Part shown: piece after piece, positions 36,239 to 38,932 of the stretch
Position numbering within the stretch: position 1 is the stretch's first letter
Layout: each line of letters opens with the position of its first letter
Assembly (NCBI GenBank): GCA_900318915.1
Contig: ONMI01000030.1
Coordinates: forward strand, 1-38,932
Direction of reading: 5' to 3'
DNA from: an uncultured Prevotellaceae bacterium
GTDB lineage: Bacteria > Bacteroidota > Bacteroidia > Bacteroidales > Bacteroidaceae
Length of the DNA stretch: 38,932 nt
The notes under the pieces: model-generated
Told to the model about the DNA's origin: nothing
What the model saw: only the letters and a program-made list of their open reading frames with translations
The model's database searches: none
Made by a program: the position numbers and the translations under genes

Positions 36239-36854
36239 AATTCTCATCGTTTGTTGTTTCTTCATTCTTGTCCAATTCTCTGATGCGGTCGAGCACGTCT
36301 TGCGGTATCTTGGCCGGCAGGTGTTCCTCGGGGTCGTAGAGCATGGCCGTGCAGATGCAGTATTTGCGGTGGGTGCGCTGCAGAATGTCTACGTTGACGC
36401 AGCCGTTGCACCCCTGCCAGAACGACTCGTCGTCGGTCAGATCGTCGAAAGTCACGGGCTTGTAGCCCAGCTGGGTGTTCATGGCCATCACGGCGGCTCC
36501 GCTCGTCAGACTGAATATCTTGGCGTGGGGCCAGCGGGTGCGGGCCAGACTGAAGGTCATGTCTTTTATCTTCTTGGCTACACCGCGCCCCCGGTAGTCG
36601 GGATGCACAATCAGACCTGAGGTGGTGACATACTGCTTGTTGCCCCATGTCTCGATATAGCTGAAACCGGCAAAGCGCTCTCCGTCGAGTGCCAGCACGG
36701 CTTTCGCCTCGCGCATCTTGTTGAGCAGGTATTCGTGTGTGCGCCGTGCTATGCCGGTGCCCCTTACCTTGGCGGCGTCGGCGATGGTTTGTAGAATGGT
36801 GTCTACATAGAATTCATGCTCGGCACTGGCTACCAAGACAACAATATCTTCCAT
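36231..36854 (-). CDS. GNAT acyltransferase of the arginine cluster
   Basis: 207 residues. The acyl-CoA-binding motif A of GNAT enzymes is seen at 80-95 (GLIVHPDYRGRGVAKK), followed by AVMAMNTQLGYKPV. The C-terminal part carries Cys149-x2-Cys152-x13-Cys166-x-Cys168, a possible metal site that is not part of the basic GNAT fold. Its place between argR and argG makes it a candidate for the first step of the pathway, N-acylation (acetyl or succinyl) of glutamate, since no classical argA/argJ is present here. This assignment is inference from context. Generic protein or small-molecule acetylation is the alternative. Confidence 0.8.
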   Translation of the reverse strand: MEDIVVLVASAEHEFYVDTILQTIADAAKVRGTGIARRTHEYLLNKMREAKAVLALDGERFAGFSYIETWGNKQYVTTSGLIVHPDYRGRGVAKKIKDMTFSLARTRWPHAKIFSLTSGAAVMAMNTQLGYKPVTFDDLTDDESFWQGCNGCVNVDILQRTHRKYCICTAMLYDPEEHLPAKIPQDVLDRIRELDKNEETTNDENYG

Positions 36855-37022
36855 TTATTTCCTTTTACCTTAAAAAACACTGAATAGTCGGAGGGGCGGT
36901 GATGACTCGCCGGGCGGCATCTGTGGGCCCTCGCTGTCTTGTCTGTTTCTGTTGTGCTCCTGCTGTAGGGAAAATCCTATCGGGGAGGCTTAATGCGGCA
37001 TCTCCTTTTGGAGCCGTGCCCG

Positions 37023-37499
37023 TCAGCGCAGGTCGGGAATGATGACCGACAGGTCTTCTATCACGGCGTGCTGCGATACGTTTTCCTGGATGACAAAAAG
37101 TATGGTGTCGTCGCCGGCCACGGTGCCCAGTATCGAGGGTATGTTGCTGTAGTCGATGTTGTAGGCGATGCTGCTGGCATAGCCGGGGCGGGTCTTTATC
37201 ACACCTATGTTGCCGGAGAAATTGATGGAGAGAAAACCTGATGTCTGGAGCATCTCCATAGCCGAGCGGGGTTTGGTGGAGCGCTTGTACATCGTGTCGT
37301 TGGGCAGTACGTATACGTATTTGCCGTTCATACTGGCTGCCTTGGCCACCTTCAGCTGTTTCAGGTCTCTACTCAGTGTGGCCTGCGTCAGCTTGAATCC
37401 TTCTTTCTCAAGGGCTTGAAGCACTTCTTCTTGGCTGCTCAGCTCCTTGCTCGATATCAGCATCTTCAGTGCTTCCATTCTGCTGGTCTTCGTCTTCAT
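37023..37499 (-). CDS. argR: Arginine repressor ArgR
   Basis: 158 residues. The N-terminal winged helix spans about 1-65, with SQEEVLQALEKEGFKLTQ and ATLSRDLKQLKV. The C-terminal oligomerisation and arginine-binding domain has SILGTVAGDDTILFV. It is expected to repress arg genes when arginine is bound, and to control itself. It is the first gene of the run and is separated from the GNAT gene by 168 bp (36855-37022) in which I see no TAnnTTTG box and only a weak hairpin without a T-run. Read-through into argG is therefore likely. Confidence 0.93.
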   Translation of the reverse strand: MKTKTSRMEALKMLISSKELSSQEEVLQALEKEGFKLTQATLSRDLKQLKVAKAASMNGKYVYVLPNDTMYKRSTKPRSAMEMLQTSGFLSINFSGNIGVIKTRPGYASSIAYNIDYSNIPSILGTVAGDDTILFVIQENVSQHAVIEDLSVIIPDLR

Positions 37500-37500
37500 A

Positions 37501-37545
37501 AGCCGTATATTTATACTTTTACGGCTGCAAATTTATTCAAATTTA
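37501..37545 (-). promoter_or_regulatory. argR promoter and candidate operator
   Basis: Two -7-like boxes TAAATTTG on the minus strand (37528-37535 and 37538-37545) lie 10 bp apart. A 7-bp inverted repeat AGCCGTA/TACGGCT (37501-37507, 37520-37526) sits at the likely transcript start just before the argR ATG. The very A/T-rich TTTATTCAAATTTATAAATA region (from 37532) could hold an ARG-box-like site, but no clean 18-bp palindrome was found. Confidence 0.5.
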
Positions 37546-37580
37546 TAAATATAACAAAATTTTTCATATAAAATTATTAT

Positions 37581-37668
37581 TATGTTGTCGTTTTTGTTGT
37601 CAAATTGTAATTATTCTGCTCGTTTTTCCTTCTTTTCGTCGTTTTGTAATTTTCTTTTATGTTGTCGT
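37581..37668. repeat. Direct repeat TATGTTGTCG in A/T-rich intergenic region
   Basis: TATGTTGTCGTTTT-like sequence at 37581 and 37659, 78 bp apart, with two further partial GTCGTTTT/CTCGTTTT copies between. The 37546-37698 gap has no gene. Purpose unknown. Confidence 0.4.
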
Positions 37669-37698
37669 TTTGTATACATCCCGGCGGGTATTTATGCC

Positions 37699-37735
37699 AA
37701 AAAAAGAGCCCGTATCCTGGTGCGGATTCGGGCTC
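37699..37735 (-). terminator. Rho-independent terminator of the Bax1-like gene
   Basis: On the minus strand a 12-bp stem (GAGCCCGAATCC against GGATACGGGCTC, one mismatch) with loop GCACCA is followed by seven T. It lies 24 bp after the stop at 37760. Confidence 0.85.
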
Positions 37736-37759
37736 CATGGGGAAATCTGCTCGTACAGG

Positions 37760-38476
37760 TCAGTCACGACTGCCGAAAATGCGGAGCAGATAGAGGAATA
37801 GGTTGATGAAGTCGAGATAGAGGGTGAGCGAGCCCAGCAGGGCCAGCTTCTGTGCCTGAGCATCGGGTTCGGGGCAGAGGGCCAGCATCTCTTTTATCTT
37901 TTGCGAATCGTAGGCGGTAAGGCCAACGAAGATGAGCACGCCCAGGTAGCTCAGAATGAGGTCCATGCCGGCGCTCTTCACGAAGAACACATTCACCAAC
38001 GTGGCGATGATGATACCGATGAGACCCATAAAGAGGAATCGTCCGATGGGGGAGAGGTCGCGCTTCGTGGTGTAGCCGAACACAGCCATGGCAGCAAAGG
38101 TGCCTGCGGTGATGAAGAACACACGGGCCACCGACGCACCGGTATACACCAGCAGCAGCGGGGCTATCGTGAGTCCGTTCAAGATGGAGTAGGCCACAAA
38201 CAGTAGGGTGGCGGTGGTGACCGACAACTTGTTGATCATTCCGCTGATGACAAACACTATCACGAGCTCGGCAATCACCAGACCCCACATCAGACCTGAG
38301 TTGAACAGGTTGAACACGAAGTCGGTGTTGTTGGCCACGTAATAGGCGGTCAGACCGGTGATGGCAAGGGCCAGCGTCATCCAGGTGTAGACTTTGCGCA
38401 TCAGTGCGGGAAATGCCTGCGATAGCGAGAGGCCTCTTTCTTCTCTGACAATTCTTGATAATTCTTGCTCGTTCAT
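37760..38476 (-). CDS. Bax inhibitor-1/YccA family membrane protein
   Basis: 238 residues with seven hydrophobic helices. The N-terminal segment is cytoplasmic and charged (MNEQELSRIVREERGLSLSQ). The family features are FPALMRKVYTWMTLALAITGLTAYY, then NGLTIAPLLLVYTG and the C-terminal GLTAYDSQKIKEM with its conserved Asp. Members are inner-membrane proteins linked to calcium leak or membrane-protein quality control in bacteria. It is a single-gene unit with its own promoter and terminator, unrelated to the arg run. E. coli YbhL and YccA are the closest well-known relatives in type. Confidence 0.92.
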   Translation of the reverse strand: MNEQELSRIVREERGLSLSQAFPALMRKVYTWMTLALAITGLTAYYVANNTDFVFNLFNSGLMWGLVIAELVIVFVISGMINKLSVTTATLLFVAYSILNGLTIAPLLLVYTGASVARVFFITAGTFAAMAVFGYTTKRDLSPIGRFLFMGLIGIIIATLVNVFFVKSAGMDLILSYLGVLIFVGLTAYDSQKIKEMLALCPEPDAQAQKLALLGSLTLYLDFINLFLYLLRIFGSRD

Positions 38477-38574
38477 TTTCTTATGTTTTACTTGGTTTCT
38501 AATCGTTGATGATATCTTTCTTCTATAGCTACAATTCTTATGCCAAAAAGTGTCTATATGGCTCCTAGATAATG

Positions 38575-38582
38575 CAAATATA
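38575..38582 (-). promoter_or_regulatory. -7 box (TATATTTG) of the Bax1-like gene
   Basis: Minus-strand TATATTTG about 100 nt upstream of the ATG at 38476. No clear -33 TTTG at standard distance. The leader 38477-38570 holds no gene. Confidence 0.5.
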
Positions 38583-38667
38583 CATATTCTTTGTGAATAT
38601 GGCGGTTTTGTGACGCTTATTTTTGTTTTTATTAATAAAAATGACGCTTATATATAATAAGGTAAAG

Positions 38668-38796
38668 GGAGTGTGGGAGTGTTTTTTAGTAGTGGTAGGA
38701 GTAGAGGTGTGTAGGAGTGCAGGCATGTGCATTTGTCTATACTCCTATCACTCCAATCCGCTGCAATTGTTTACGCTTCTACACTCCTGTTACTCC
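38668..38796. repeat. GGAGTG-rich imperfect inverted repeat region
   Basis: The left half repeats GGGAGTG/TAGGAGTG on the plus strand at least four times (38668-38720). The right half has the complement ACTCCTATCACTCC and CTACACTCCTGTTACTCC (38741-38796). The 38583-38885 stretch has no gene. A 10-bp direct repeat TGACGCTTAT (38611 and 38642) flanks a TTTTTATTAATAAAAA palindrome. Confidence 0.6.
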
Positions 38797-38885
38797 AAAA
38801 AAAAGGCATTTCTGGCTCTGTTTGGCCTGATTTTGTCAAGAATCCCGAAAACTTTCATGTTTTTCCGAAAAAAGTGGTCTGAAAA

Positions 38886-38917
38886 TTTGGAGGGAGCGTG
38901 TAAAGTTCATACCTTTG
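38886..38917 (+). promoter_or_regulatory. Consensus Bacteroidetes promoter pointing out of the window
   Basis: TTTG (38886-38889), a 20-nt spacer and TACCTTTG (38910-38917) match the sigma-ABfr consensus fully. The downstream gene is beyond position 38932 and cannot be identified. Confidence 0.75.
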
Positions 38918-38932
38918 CATCCGCTTTCGAAC

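Noticed and set aside
37582-37806. A 74-residue plus-strand reading
   Set aside because: It crosses the A/T-rich intergenic region and the terminator hairpin of the minus-strand gene; no coding signal.

Overview
The window looks like chromosome of a Bacteroidales bacterium, most like Prevotella or a close relative. The reasons are the SusC/SusD pair, Bacteroidetes-type promoter boxes (TAnnTTTG) upstream of several transcription units, many lipoproteins with short signal peptides, and an arginine cluster whose transcarbamylase is of the N-succinylornithine type known from Bacteroides fragilis. No tRNA, rRNA, insertion sequence or true CRISPR array was recognised.

Layout. (1) 1-2644, minus: a surface-polysaccharide operon of SDR oxidoreductase, LicD-family transferase and a Wzx-like flippase cut by the window edge. 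(2) 2645-10460, plus: a long regulatory gap, then a SusC-like TonB-dependent receptor that carries an extra C-terminal OmpA-like peptidoglycan-binding domain, its SusD partner, a surface lipoprotein with an internally duplicated module, and a strong terminator. (3) 10461-17558, plus: two tandem hairpin/promoter repeats, then five tightly packed genes. These are a polytopic membrane protein, a propeller lipoprotein with a haem-c-type CxNCH motif, a DUF4369-like lipoprotein, and a second membrane/propeller pair. A perfect bidirectional hairpin ends this unit. (4) 17558-19512, minus: an AAA ATPase with a DUF234-like C-terminus, preceded by a 55-bp tandem array of exact period whose gene-proximal unit holds the likely promoter. 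(5) 19536-23651, minus: a chorismatase/Rid-like protein followed by a third membrane/propeller pair. (6) 23741-37545, minus: a co-directional arginine/proline run, argR, GNAT, argG, argC, argD, proC, then two copies of an XRE-cupin regulator plus acyl-CoA synthetase module, proB, proA, a small secreted protein and argF'. (7) 37706-38582, minus: a Bax inhibitor-1 family membrane protein. (8) The right edge has a GGAGTG-rich region and a consensus promoter pointing out of the window.

How the genes work together. Region 6 supplies glutamate kinase and reductase for proline, and four structural enzymes plus the repressor for arginine. argB, argE and argH lie elsewhere. Regions 3 and 5 hold three copies of one two-gene module, a polytopic membrane protein followed by a CxNCH propeller lipoprotein. 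Its function is unknown to me and it is the best candidate here for an undescribed system. Both acyl-CoA synthetase genes lack the A7 (TGD) segment and are frameshifted at the same right-hand breakpoint, which suggests an assembly fault at a near-identical repeat or a shared mutation.
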